A DNA stretch of 64,000 bases from Mesorhizobium sp. L-2-11 (GTDB lineage Bacteria > Pseudomonadota > Alphaproteobacteria > Rhizobiales > Rhizobiaceae), in contig NZ_AP023257.1 in NCBI RefSeq assembly GCF_016756595.1, forward strand, positions 4,294,001 to 4,358,000, in the 5' to 3' direction. The notes beneath the pieces were generated by a model. The model made no database searches. It was not told the origin of the DNA and worked only from the letters and a program-made list of their open reading frames with translations. Both the position numbers and the translations under genes were made by a program. How positions within the stretch are numbered: the first letter of the stretch is position 1; each line of letters opens with the position of its first letter. Below, piece after piece: positions 18,317 through 26,376 of the stretch.

Positions 18317-18706
18317 ATGCAGATTATCGATCATAACCTTCAGCCGACAGAAGAGTGGCGTTCCGGCGTGTTGACCAGAATGCGCGTTTCTGCGGTCACC
18401 GAGGCAGCGACGCTCTGCATATTCGAACAGTGGGTCGCACCAGGAAGTGGCACACGTACTCACACCCATCCCGTCGAGGAAGTCTTGACCGTGCTGGAAG
18501 GCCAAGCCGAGCTGTGGTTGGATGATGAACGAGAAACAGTATCGACGGGACAATCAGTCATCGTGCCGGCCGGCAGCTGGCATGGCTTTCGTAACACCGG
18601 AAGCGCGACATTGCACATACAGGCCATAGTGGCCGCGCCAACCTTCGAGGCCTCTTTCGAGGGGCAGCCGGAAGTTACGAGGCATTGGGCTACCGCAAAA
18701 GCGTGA
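18317..18706 (+). CDS. Cupin-domain protein
   Basis: A 129-residue single-domain cupin. Motif 1 is GSGTRTHTHPVEEVLTVLEGQAEL (metal His, His, Glu) and motif 2 is GQSVIVPAGSWHGFRNTG (His). The start at 18317 has GAGGGGAT upstream; it lies 65 bp after the FMN protein and may be cotranscribed. Its role (small-molecule sensor or dioxygenase-like enzyme) is unknown. Confidence 0.85.
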   Translation: MQIIDHNLQPTEEWRSGVLTRMRVSAVTEAATLCIFEQWVAPGSGTRTHTHPVEEVLTVLEGQAELWLDDERETVSTGQSVIVPAGSWHGFRNTGSATLHIQAIVAAPTFEASFEGQPEVTRHWATAKA

Positions 18707-18795
18707 CACCCGGCATCTTGACGACAGGCGCCGCGCCTGGCTCCAATCTGATCCGTGGATCGTGTACTGCGACGAGACGTCGGGATCGGGGATGA

Positions 18796-19791
18796 GTGGA
18801 TATGGGCGAGGAGGGCTTGGCAGAGATCTCAACCCGGTATATTCGCTTCGCCGATACGGAAGCTCGCAGTCGCTCACCGCTCTATGAGGAGTTGGCTCGT
18901 GCTGTCGCAGGGGACCGTGAGACACTCGGCTTCCTGTCGACCCTCCCGGACGTGAAGCGGCAACCGAATCTTCTGCTTGCCGTGGTGCGTCACCTGTTCG
19001 GCACACCGACAGGGTGGACCGAGTTTCGTCAGGGGCTTCTGGCGCACCCCGAGCTTGTCCGCTCGCTCATGCTCGAGCGCTCGACGCAAACCAACGAGCC
19101 GGGAAGGTGCGCCACACTGCTGCCCGTCCTGGCGCGCCTGCCGCAGCCATTGGCGCTCCTGGAGGTCGGGACTTCCGCAGGGCTCTGCCTTATGCCCGAC
19201 CTCTATGGCTACGACTACGGGCGCACGGTGCTCCGCGCACCCGTCATGGCCTCGGAACCGCCTGTCTTCCGATGCACCGCCAGCGAGACAACGCCATTGC
19301 CGACGACCCCGCCGCATGTCGTCTGGCGAGCGGGATTGGACCTGAACCCGATCGATGCTTCGGACGCTTCGCAAGTCGCATGGCTTGAGACGCTGGTCTG
19401 GCCGGAGCAGACGGAGCGGCTTGCCAATCTGCGGGCCGCCCTAAAGATTGCTGCCACAGTCAAGCCTCGGGTGGTGAAGGGCGACCTGCGCGGGAGCGAC
19501 CTCGTGCGGCTCTGCAGCGAAGCGCCAAAGGACGCTACCCTCGTTGTCTTTCACACAGCCGTCCTCGACTATGTCTCCGACCCGGCAGACCGAGAGGCTT
19601 TCGCAGAACAGGTGATGCGCCTCTCTCCGTATTGGGTATCGAACGAGTTCCGGCGCGTGTTCCCGTCCATCGCCACACGCGCCGGAGAAAGCCGGCCGCC
19701 GGGCCGCTTCCTCCTATCTGTGAACGGCTCCCCTGCCGCTTGGACCGACCCGCATGGCGCCTCGCTCGAATGGATCGCGGACGAGGCGTAG
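18796..19791 (+). CDS. DUF2332 family protein
   Basis: A 331-residue protein matching DUF2332 as I know it: YIRFADTEARSRSPLYEELARAVAGD at the start, QPNLLLAVVRHLF, PLALLEVGTSAGLCL (a glycine-rich, SAM-site-like stretch), and FHTAVLDYVSDPADREAF. The biochemical role is unknown; the GTSAGL motif suggests a Rossmann methyltransferase-like fold. The start is a GTG, with an ATG two codons later as alternative. Confidence 0.75.
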   Translation: MDMGEEGLAEISTRYIRFADTEARSRSPLYEELARAVAGDRETLGFLSTLPDVKRQPNLLLAVVRHLFGTPTGWTEFRQGLLAHPELVRSLMLERSTQTNEPGRCATLLPVLARLPQPLALLEVGTSAGLCLMPDLYGYDYGRTVLRAPVMASEPPVFRCTASETTPLPTTPPHVVWRAGLDLNPIDASDASQVAWLETLVWPEQTERLANLRAALKIAATVKPRVVKGDLRGSDLVRLCSEAPKDATLVVFHTAVLDYVSDPADREAFAEQVMRLSPYWVSNEFRRVFPSIATRAGESRPPGRFLLSVNGSPAAWTDPHGASLEWIADEA

Positions 19792-20079
19792 GCGGTTGGC
19801 AGTCACAACGTCTCCAAACCGCTTGCCAAAGGTCAGCTACAGGTCCGGCTTGAGCCGTTGCGCGAAGCGCAGCTTTGAGCGAGCGCCATGAAGGTCGCCT
19901 TATGTGAAGGGTTGCGGATGCCGGCTTTACTGAGATGGCGTGGCTCCGAGGCCGGCGTCCGAAAGCCATCACAAGAGTTGCCGTTCGCTTGCTGCCGACG
20001 GAACGACCGCTTTCCACCGTTGCGGTCATTTCATGCCGTCGTTCGGTCCCGCGGGTCACTCATTGGGCTGCGTTCATCA

Positions 20080-21228
20080 CTAACTTGACCGGCCAAGCCA
20101 CCGGACAACTTCGTAGGCCGGCATAGGGCGGCGAAACCCCTTCAGCGTCAGTTCGCCAACTGGAACGGATTCGACCAATGATTCGACGGCACCAAGAACC
20201 CGTTGGCTGACGAGAATCTGGCGAGACCTAGCCTCCTCGCACAATCGGGCCGCGTGGTTCGACACAGTGCCGATCACCGCATAGTCCGCGCGCTGATCGA
20301 AACCGATCCGCCCGATGGTGGCGTGGCCCCGAGCGATGCCGATTCCGAAGCCAAGCAAGTAGTCCCGTTTGCGCCATCGCTCTGAATGCTCGTCAATAGC
20401 GTCACGCATCGCCGCGGCCATTGAGACAGCCCTCTCGGTGTGATCGGCACAGGGTAGCGGATCATTGAAAACCACAACGATGCCGTCGCCCACGAACCGC
20501 TCCAAAGTCCCCTCGTGACGGACGATTTGTTCGCCGAGACAGGAATGGTACTCGCCGAGCACCGTCATTACCTCCTCGGGCTCGGCAGTCTCGGCGAAGG
20601 CTGTAAAGCCGCGCAGATCGCAGAAAACGACGGTCACCTCGCGACGGTGGCTTTGAAGGAGCGCGTCGCCATTGCCCGCTGCAACAATAAGGTCGGCGAC
20701 CTGCGCGGGCAGAAACCGTCGGAGCCGGCCCATCCGCTCGATCTCCGCAACCTGGTCCGCCACTGTTTGTTCAAGAGAGCGATTCCATGCAGCCAATTGC
20801 GCTGCCTGATCCTCGAGGAGCCGCGTCTGGCTCTCCACGGTATCGTATAGCGCCTTCTGGCGCAGCATCGAGCGCACGCGCGCCAGTAGCGCCTTGTGCT
20901 CGAACGGCTTGGTCAGATAGTCGTCGCCACCGGCATCCAATCCCTCGACCACATCTCGCGTATCGGCTTTTGCGGTAACAAGGATAACCGGGATCGATCG
21001 CAGCGAAACGTCTGCCTTGAGCATCCGCACGACGCTTATCCCATCGAGCCTCGGCATCATGATGTCGAGGAGGATCAGGTCCGGCTTGAGGCTGCGCACC
21101 TTCGCAAGCCCCTCTTCGCCGTCGGCTGCTGTCACCACTTCGTAGCCGTTCGCCTCGAGGCGCATCCGCAGGATTTCGAGGTTTTCCGGGGTATCGTCGA
21201 CGGCGAGAATGCGAGGCGGATCGTGCAA
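20080..21228 (-). CDS. Response regulator with class III adenylate/guanylate cyclase output
   Basis: A 382-residue protein with a receiver domain at 1-125 (acidic pocket Asp11/Asp12, phospho-acceptor Asp55 in LLDIMMP, Lys107), a coiled coil at about 128-168, and a cyclase domain at about 190-378. The cyclase has Asp204 (FCDLRGFTAF), Asp248 (FVGDGIVVVF), Asp315 and the Asn324/Arg328 pair (VSNHAARLC). Arg replaces the usual purine-site Lys before VGDG, so ATP or GTP specificity is open. The start is a TTG preceded by a GGGAG-like site, 13 bp after the previous stop. It is the last gene of the binding-protein/sensor operon and its probable output. Confidence 0.88.
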   Translation of the reverse strand: MHDPPRILAVDDTPENLEILRMRLEANGYEVVTAADGEEGLAKVRSLKPDLILLDIMMPRLDGISVVRMLKADVSLRSIPVILVTAKADTRDVVEGLDAGGDDYLTKPFEHKALLARVRSMLRQKALYDTVESQTRLLEDQAAQLAAWNRSLEQTVADQVAEIERMGRLRRFLPAQVADLIVAAGNGDALLQSHRREVTVVFCDLRGFTAFAETAEPEEVMTVLGEYHSCLGEQIVRHEGTLERFVGDGIVVVFNDPLPCADHTERAVSMAAAMRDAIDEHSERWRKRDYLLGFGIGIARGHATIGRIGFDQRADYAVIGTVSNHAARLCEEARSRQILVSQRVLGAVESLVESVPVGELTLKGFRRPMPAYEVVRWLGRSS

Positions 21229-21241
21229 GGCCCTGTCTCCC

Positions 21242-21607
21242 TTAGGAAAGCAACTCGCGGATCTTGGCAAGCAGCTGGCGCGGACTGAATGGCTTGGCAA
21301 TGTAGCCATCGCACCCGGCAGCAAGGGCTTTTGCCTCGTCGCCCGACAATGCGTAGGACGTGACGGCGATTATCGGAATGTGCCGGAGCGCCGGGTCAGC
21401 TTTTATGCGGCGAGCAGCTTCGTACCCGTCGATCACCGGAAGCTGAATGTCCATTAAGATCAGGTCCGGCTTCTCAGCGGCGGCAGCGACGACGCCGGCG
21501 GCACCGTCCGCGGCCTCGATCAGTTCGTATTCGGTGGTGGCGATGAGATCGCGTATGATCTGCCGGTTGTCCTCGGTGTCTTCCACCATCAGGATTCGCT
21601 TGCTCAT
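21242..21607 (-). CDS. Single-domain response regulator (CheY/DivK-like)
   Basis: A 121-residue stand-alone receiver with phospho-acceptor Asp53 (LILMDIQLPVIDG), acidic pocket Glu9/Asp10 and Lys in YIAKPFSPRQ. It overlaps the kinase stop codon by 4 bp (ATGA) and therefore is translationally coupled to it. It probably shuttles phosphate between the kinase and the receiver-cyclase, or competes with it. Confidence 0.92.
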   Translation of the reverse strand: MSKRILMVEDTEDNRQIIRDLIATTEYELIEAADGAAGVVAAAAEKPDLILMDIQLPVIDGYEAARRIKADPALRHIPIIAVTSYALSGDEAKALAAGCDGYIAKPFSPRQLLAKIRELLS

Positions 21608-23712
21608 GCTGCCTTCACATCCTCTCCCACTCGGATCGGTATTTTCATGCGGAATGTCGAGCCTGAACCCGGCACGGACTCGACGCCTATGGTTCCACCA
21701 TGCATTTCGACGATACGCTTCGAGATCGCCAGGCCGAGACCGGTGCCACCCTTCTGCCTGGTGCTGCTGCTATCGACCTGCTGGAATTCATCGAAGATGA
21801 GCCCCTGGTCTGTGGGTGCAATGCCAGGGCCGGTGTCGCGCACGATGATCTCGAAGTGGCCGTCGACCGCATCGGCAAGAATGTCGATCGCGCCCGTCTC
21901 GGTGAACTTGACGGCATTACCGACAAGATTGAGCAGGACCTGGGTCAGGCGGCGCTCGTCCCCGCGGCCCAGCGGAAGATTTTCGGCGACGGTCGCAGCG
22001 AGCGAAAGCCCTTTTGAACGCGCCAGCGGCTCCACAGCTGTAACGGTCGATCGAACAATTTGCCCAACGGAATAATCCTCGAGCGCCAGCGTAAGCTGGC
22101 CCGCTTCGATCTTTGAGAGATCGAGCACGTCGTTGATGAGCCCCAGCAGATGACGGCCGTTTGCCTGCACGCGCGCAACCGTCGTTTTTGCCCTGTCCGG
22201 GAGCTCGCCGTAAATGCCGTCGACCAGCAGTTCGGTGAAGCCCAGAACCGAATTGAGCGGCGTCCTGAGTTCGTGGCTCATATTCGCGAGGAACTGAGAC
22301 TTATGGCGGCTGGCCGCCTCCAGCTCCCGGCCTTTTTCCTCTATCTCGCGGAACAGCTTGGCATTCTGGATTGCGAGCACCGATTGCGCTGCGAACGTCT
22401 CCAGCAGATGAACGATTTGCTGGTCGAATTCACCTGACTTGCGGCGCCTGACGACGAGCGCGCCGACGAGCTTGTTCGGCCTGAGCAGCGGAACCACCAG
22501 GACGCTGCGATATCCGGCGTCGAGGACGATCTTCTGAGCGGGAGAGGGCGTTCCTTCGCTGAGATCGGGTACCTGGACAGGTGCACGGCGCCGTGCGGCG
22601 TCGCCAATCCCGGGATCGTTCAGCCCGATGGCCTGGTCGGAAATTGCGGCAATGAGCTCGTCGCTCATCCCATAAGTCGCGCGCGGGCGGAATTGTTGCC
22701 TGGTGCTGCTGAACACATAGATAGTGCCTGCATCCGTGTCCGACAGTTGAACCGCCTTCGCAACGATCGTCTGCAGCACCGTGTCGAGATCGAGCGTCGA
22801 ATTGACCGCCTTGCTGACTTCCCCGAGCGCCTCCAGTTCGGCGACCGAGCGTGCAAGCTCGGCCGTGCGCGCCTGCACCTCCTGGTAAAGCCGCCCCAGC
22901 TGCTCGGACGTCTGGTTGACATTGCCGGCAAGCACTCCGAGCTCGTCTCGATTGGCGACGGCAACCTGTTGCGCAAAATCGCCGGCCGCGATCTGACGCA
23001 ATCGCGTCTCGATCTTCTTGACCGGCTCGATCAATGACCAAGAAATGATGTAGCCAAGCCCCAGCGCCAGCAGAATACTGCCCACCGCAAAAGAGACCAC
23101 GATCAGCCGGGAGGTGCCGTACGCCCCCTCGGTTGTTTCGATTGCCGCCACCATGTCGGCTTCGGCGATGTTGACCAACTGGTTCGTCAGCCGCTCGAGA
23201 CGGTCGGCCGAAGGCATGATCTCAGCCTGCTGAACCTTGCGCGCCTCCTCCGTGCGGCCGGCGCGGACGAGCTCCACGACATGCGTCACCCCCGCCGTAA
23301 ACCGGTCGTACTCTTGCCGAACCTGGCCGAGCACTTCCGCCTCAACTTCGGCGACGAACTCCATGCGGTCGAGGTCGTAGCCAAACTGGTTGAGCTGGCG
23401 CAGCGCTGCATCCAGCATCCGGTCGTCCTGAAGCAAGAGTGCGGTCGAGATGCTGTAGAGTTGGTTTGTCGTGTCGTGCTGGACCTGGCGGTAGGCTGCG
23501 ATCCTACGCTGCAGCTTGATCAACTCGTTTGTTTGATCGTTGACCCCGCTCAACACCTGCAACCCGACGGCCCCGAGCACGATCAGCAGGCCGACGATCG
23601 ACAGAAACGCGACCAGGAGCTTGGTCTGGACGCGGGCCGGCAGCCGCGCAACCCAGCCCACCAGCCGGTTTGTGATGTTATTTGGATTCGTCCAAGAGGC
23701 TGAGAAGGTCAC
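21604..23712 (-). CDS. Membrane sensor histidine kinase (periplasmic helical domain, HAMP, GAF)
   Basis: A 702-residue kinase. TM1 is about 32-54, a periplasmic all-helical segment (about 55-200, four-helix-bundle-like) follows, TM2 is about 202-226, HAMP 227-280, and a coiled coil leads into a GAF domain (about 300-450). The transmitter has His480 (NMSHELRTPLNS), N box LLNLVGNAVKF, DTGPGIAP and GGTGLGLAIS. The GTG start at 23712 has a strong GGAGGAG site and lies inside the SCO gene, overlapping it by 35 bp. It has no own receiver; two receivers follow in the operon. The periplasmic domain is the likely contact for the upstream exported proteins. Confidence 0.9.
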   Translation of the reverse strand: MTFSASWTNPNNITNRLVGWVARLPARVQTKLLVAFLSIVGLLIVLGAVGLQVLSGVNDQTNELIKLQRRIAAYRQVQHDTTNQLYSISTALLLQDDRMLDAALRQLNQFGYDLDRMEFVAEVEAEVLGQVRQEYDRFTAGVTHVVELVRAGRTEEARKVQQAEIMPSADRLERLTNQLVNIAEADMVAAIETTEGAYGTSRLIVVSFAVGSILLALGLGYIISWSLIEPVKKIETRLRQIAAGDFAQQVAVANRDELGVLAGNVNQTSEQLGRLYQEVQARTAELARSVAELEALGEVSKAVNSTLDLDTVLQTIVAKAVQLSDTDAGTIYVFSSTRQQFRPRATYGMSDELIAAISDQAIGLNDPGIGDAARRRAPVQVPDLSEGTPSPAQKIVLDAGYRSVLVVPLLRPNKLVGALVVRRRKSGEFDQQIVHLLETFAAQSVLAIQNAKLFREIEEKGRELEAASRHKSQFLANMSHELRTPLNSVLGFTELLVDGIYGELPDRAKTTVARVQANGRHLLGLINDVLDLSKIEAGQLTLALEDYSVGQIVRSTVTAVEPLARSKGLSLAATVAENLPLGRGDERRLTQVLLNLVGNAVKFTETGAIDILADAVDGHFEIIVRDTGPGIAPTDQGLIFDEFQQVDSSSTRQKGGTGLGLAISKRIVEMHGGTIGVESVPGSGSTFRMKIPIRVGEDVKAA

Positions 23713-24265
23713 CCCGGAACTCCTCCAAGTCGAACCGGACGCCGAGATACTGTACGCGCAAGGTGCCAGTCGGGTCTATGAGCGACGTCAGGAATGTGTG
23801 ATCGACGTCTCCTTTCGCCACCTTCCTCGCGAAGATGCCGTACTTGCGTCCGACCTCACGGATGATCGTCGGATCGCCGGTGAGAAACGCCCAACCGTCC
23901 AGATCAGCGCCGAAGTCCTGTGCATATTGCTTCAGCACTTCGGGCGTATCGTGCTCCGGATCGACGGTGATCGAAACGAAGGCAACCTTGGGCCCGAACG
24001 CAGAACCTAGCTTGTCCTGCACGTGCGCCATGTTGGCGGTCAGCATCGGGCAGATGTCAGTGCAGGAAGCATAGATGAAAGTGACGGCGACCACCTTGCC
24101 GCGAAAGTCGCGAAGCGACACGCGCGCCCCATCCTGCGAGGTCAGGGTAAAGTCGGGCGCCGGCCCAATCGTCGGCAGACGCTGGTCGTGCGGCGCTTCA
24201 TGCGCCTGCACTGGCCAAGGAACAAGCAGCGCCAATAGCAGAATGCGTGCCGGCCAACCGCTCAC
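23678..24265 (-). CDS. SCO1/SenC-family thioredoxin-fold protein
   Basis: A 195-residue exported protein: signal peptide 1-21 (ending PVQAHEA), then the SCO fold with copper/thiol motif Cys68-x3-Cys72 (YASCTDICP) and conserved His156 (DVDHTFLT). SCO proteins deliver copper to the CuA site of cytochrome oxidase or act as thiol oxidoreductases. Here it lies inside a signalling operon with no oxidase genes. The GTG start overlaps the preceding stop (GTGA). A role in redox or copper sensing with the neighbouring Cys-containing binding proteins is inferred. Confidence 0.9.
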   Translation of the reverse strand: MSGWPARILLLALLVPWPVQAHEAPHDQRLPTIGPAPDFTLTSQDGARVSLRDFRGKVVAVTFIYASCTDICPMLTANMAHVQDKLGSAFGPKVAFVSITVDPEHDTPEVLKQYAQDFGADLDGWAFLTGDPTIIREVGRKYGIFARKVAKGDVDHTFLTSLIDPTGTLRVQYLGVRFDLEEFRGDLLSLLDESK

Positions 24266-25275
24266 GTCTTCAACTCGCGCTTCAACTCGTCGAGGAAGCG
24301 CCAGTCAGTGCCCTCGGCGATGATCGCCTGCGGAGTTGACTTGATCATACCTGTCTCATGCATCCGCAGCGCGTAGAACCGCAAAGAGGCTTCGGCATCA
24401 TAATCCCGCCACCGGTCGTACCGGATGTCGTTCAGCGTTTGCAGTGCGTATTCATAGCTAGGGACGAAACCTCGATCGACCATCTGCTGCGCAACCAGCT
24501 CCGGCTCGGACGCGCAGAGGTCGGCGCCCTTAAATATGGCCCGCAGGATACGCTTGGTCGCCACGGGGTATCTGTTTACATAATCCGCAGTGGCGGAAAT
24601 CATGCAGCAGAAATGCTGCGACCACGGCGCGTCGGTGGTCGAGTTGAGGATCGTATGGCCTATTTTCTTGGAGCGAAGTTCCTGCGTGCGGGGCGGCTGA
24701 CCGAGGAATGCATCGAACTTTCCTTCGACGAAGCCTTCCGCGAAATTGTGTTCTTCGATAACCCATTCGATGTCGTTGACGGGATCGAGCCCGACATAGG
24801 CGGCGATCAGGGAAACCAACACGTATTGCGGCGAATCGAGGGTAAACACGCCAACTCGCTTTCCCCGCAGATCCGAGATGCCTTCGACGCTGTCGTTGGC
24901 GATCAGCTCGAGGCACCCGGAGTGCAGACCGCCAAGCACCTTGATTGGCACGCCCGCGTTGATTGACGCCACATGAATCGGCGCGTAATTCACACTGAAA
25001 TCCGTCTCGTTATTTGCAATCCACACCGAATGATCGACGCTGGTGTCACCTTGCACATAGCGGACATCGGCGAATCCCTCGGCGCGCAGCATCTCTCCGG
25101 CGATATACACGCCCGCCCAGCAATAGGCGCCGCCGATGTATCGCGGCAGGCGGACGGATGTGGTCTCCAGCGGCGGCTCGGCCCAACCCGGTGTCGAAGT
25201 GGTGCCGACCAAGCCTGCGGCCCCGGCTGCGGCTGCGCCGGCCAGGAAGCAGCGGCGGTTCTGGATGATCTGCAT
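24262..25275 (-). CDS. Tat-exported NMT1/NitT-TauT-type substrate-binding protein (paralogue A)
   Basis: A 337-residue periplasmic binding protein. Residues 1-33 form a twin-arginine signal (QNRRCFLAGAAAAGAAG). The body resembles nitrate/taurine/thiamine-precursor binding proteins (NMT1-like), with GDTSVDHSVWIANNETDFS and ISDLRGKRVGVFTLDSPQY. It carries Cys52 and conserved HSGC (118-121) and FCCM (222-225). It is nearly the same as paralogue B over the whole length. No permease or ATPase is encoded nearby, so it probably serves sensing. The C-terminal motif TDWRFLDELKRELK is shared by all three paralogues. Confidence 0.88.
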   Translation of the reverse strand: MQIIQNRRCFLAGAAAAGAAGLVGTTSTPGWAEPPLETTSVRLPRYIGGAYCWAGVYIAGEMLRAEGFADVRYVQGDTSVDHSVWIANNETDFSVNYAPIHVASINAGVPIKVLGGLHSGCLELIANDSVEGISDLRGKRVGVFTLDSPQYVLVSLIAAYVGLDPVNDIEWVIEEHNFAEGFVEGKFDAFLGQPPRTQELRSKKIGHTILNSTTDAPWSQHFCCMISATADYVNRYPVATKRILRAIFKGADLCASEPELVAQQMVDRGFVPSYEYALQTLNDIRYDRWRDYDAEASLRFYALRMHETGMIKSTPQAIIAEGTDWRFLDELKRELKT

Positions 25276-25321
25276 GGGGTTCTCCTTTCCGTGGAAACAG
25301 CACCGCGGGCCGATTGCCTGA

Positions 25322-26329
25322 TCAGCTCTTCAATTCGCGCTTCAGCTCGTCAAGAAATCTCCAGTCCGCTCCGTCGGCGATGATCTGCTGTGGGCTCGAC
25401 TTGATCATACCCGTCTCCTGCATGCGCAGCGCGTAGAAGCGCATCGAGGCTTCGGCATCGTAGTCCCGCCAGACGTCGTATCGCGTGTCGCTCAGCGTTT
25501 GCAGCGCGTATTCGTAGCTGTCGACGAAACCTCGCTCGACCATCTGCCCTGCACTCCATGCGGGATTCGACGCGCAGAGGTCGGCGCCCTTGACGATGGC
25601 CCTGAGCACGCGCTTGGTCGCGACCGGGTACTTGTTCACGTAGTCCGCAGCGGCCGAGGTCATGCAGCAGAAGTGCTGCGACCACGGGCGGTCAACCGTA
25701 GTGTTGAGGATCGTGTGGCCGATTTTCTTGGCGCGCAGTTGCTGCGTCTCCGGCGGCGTGAAGAGATATGCATCGAACTTTCCTTTGGCGAAGGCTTCCA
25801 CCGGCTTGCTTTCCTGGACCCATTCGATGTCGTTGTTGGGATCCAGTCCGATATAGGCCGCCATAAGGGCAACCAGTACGCGCGACGGCGCATCGATGTC
25901 GTGCATGCCCACCCGCTTACCCTTGAGGTCCGGGATGCCTTCTACGCTGTCGTTGGCGATCAGTTCGAGGCACCCGGAGTGCAGACCGCCAAGCACCTTG
26001 ATTGGCACGCCCGCGTCGATGGACGCGACATGGACTGGCGCGTAATTCATGCTGAAATCCGTGTCGCCGCGTGCAATCCACACCGCCTGATCGACTTTCT
26101 CGTCGCCCTGCACATAGCGGACGTCGGTGAAGCCCTCCGCTTTGAGGAGCTCTCCCGCCAGGTACATCCCCGCCCAGCAGTAGGCACCATCGATCCACCT
26201 CGGCAGACGGACGGAGGTCGTTTCAGGAGGTGCCTCGGCCCAGGCCGATGTCGAGGTGCCGATAATGCCCGCTCCGCCGGCCGCCGTGAGGCCAGCCAAG
26301 AAGCGACGGCGGTTCTGGATGATCGGCAT
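25322..26329 (-). CDS. Tat-exported NMT1/NitT-TauT-type substrate-binding protein (paralogue B)
   Basis: A 335-residue paralogue, starting 46 bp before gene A and 47 bp after gene C, all in one direction. Twin-arginine signal QNRRRFLAGLTAAGGAG; conserved CWAGMYLAGE (Cys51), HSGC (117-120) and FCCM (about 221-224). The ligand-loop region differs most from A (GMHDIDAPSRVLVALMAAY, QESKPVEAFAKGKFDAYL), which fits diversified ligands on one scaffold. It is clearly the product of tandem duplication with A. Confidence 0.88.
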   Translation of the reverse strand: MPIIQNRRRFLAGLTAAGGAGIIGTSTSAWAEAPPETTSVRLPRWIDGAYCWAGMYLAGELLKAEGFTDVRYVQGDEKVDQAVWIARGDTDFSMNYAPVHVASIDAGVPIKVLGGLHSGCLELIANDSVEGIPDLKGKRVGMHDIDAPSRVLVALMAAYIGLDPNNDIEWVQESKPVEAFAKGKFDAYLFTPPETQQLRAKKIGHTILNTTVDRPWSQHFCCMTSAAADYVNKYPVATKRVLRAIVKGADLCASNPAWSAGQMVERGFVDSYEYALQTLSDTRYDVWRDYDAEASMRFYALRMQETGMIKSSPQQIIADGADWRFLDELKRELKS

Positions 26330-26376
26330 CGGAGTCTCCTTTCAGTAGAAAACAACACTGCGTGCCCATCACCCGC

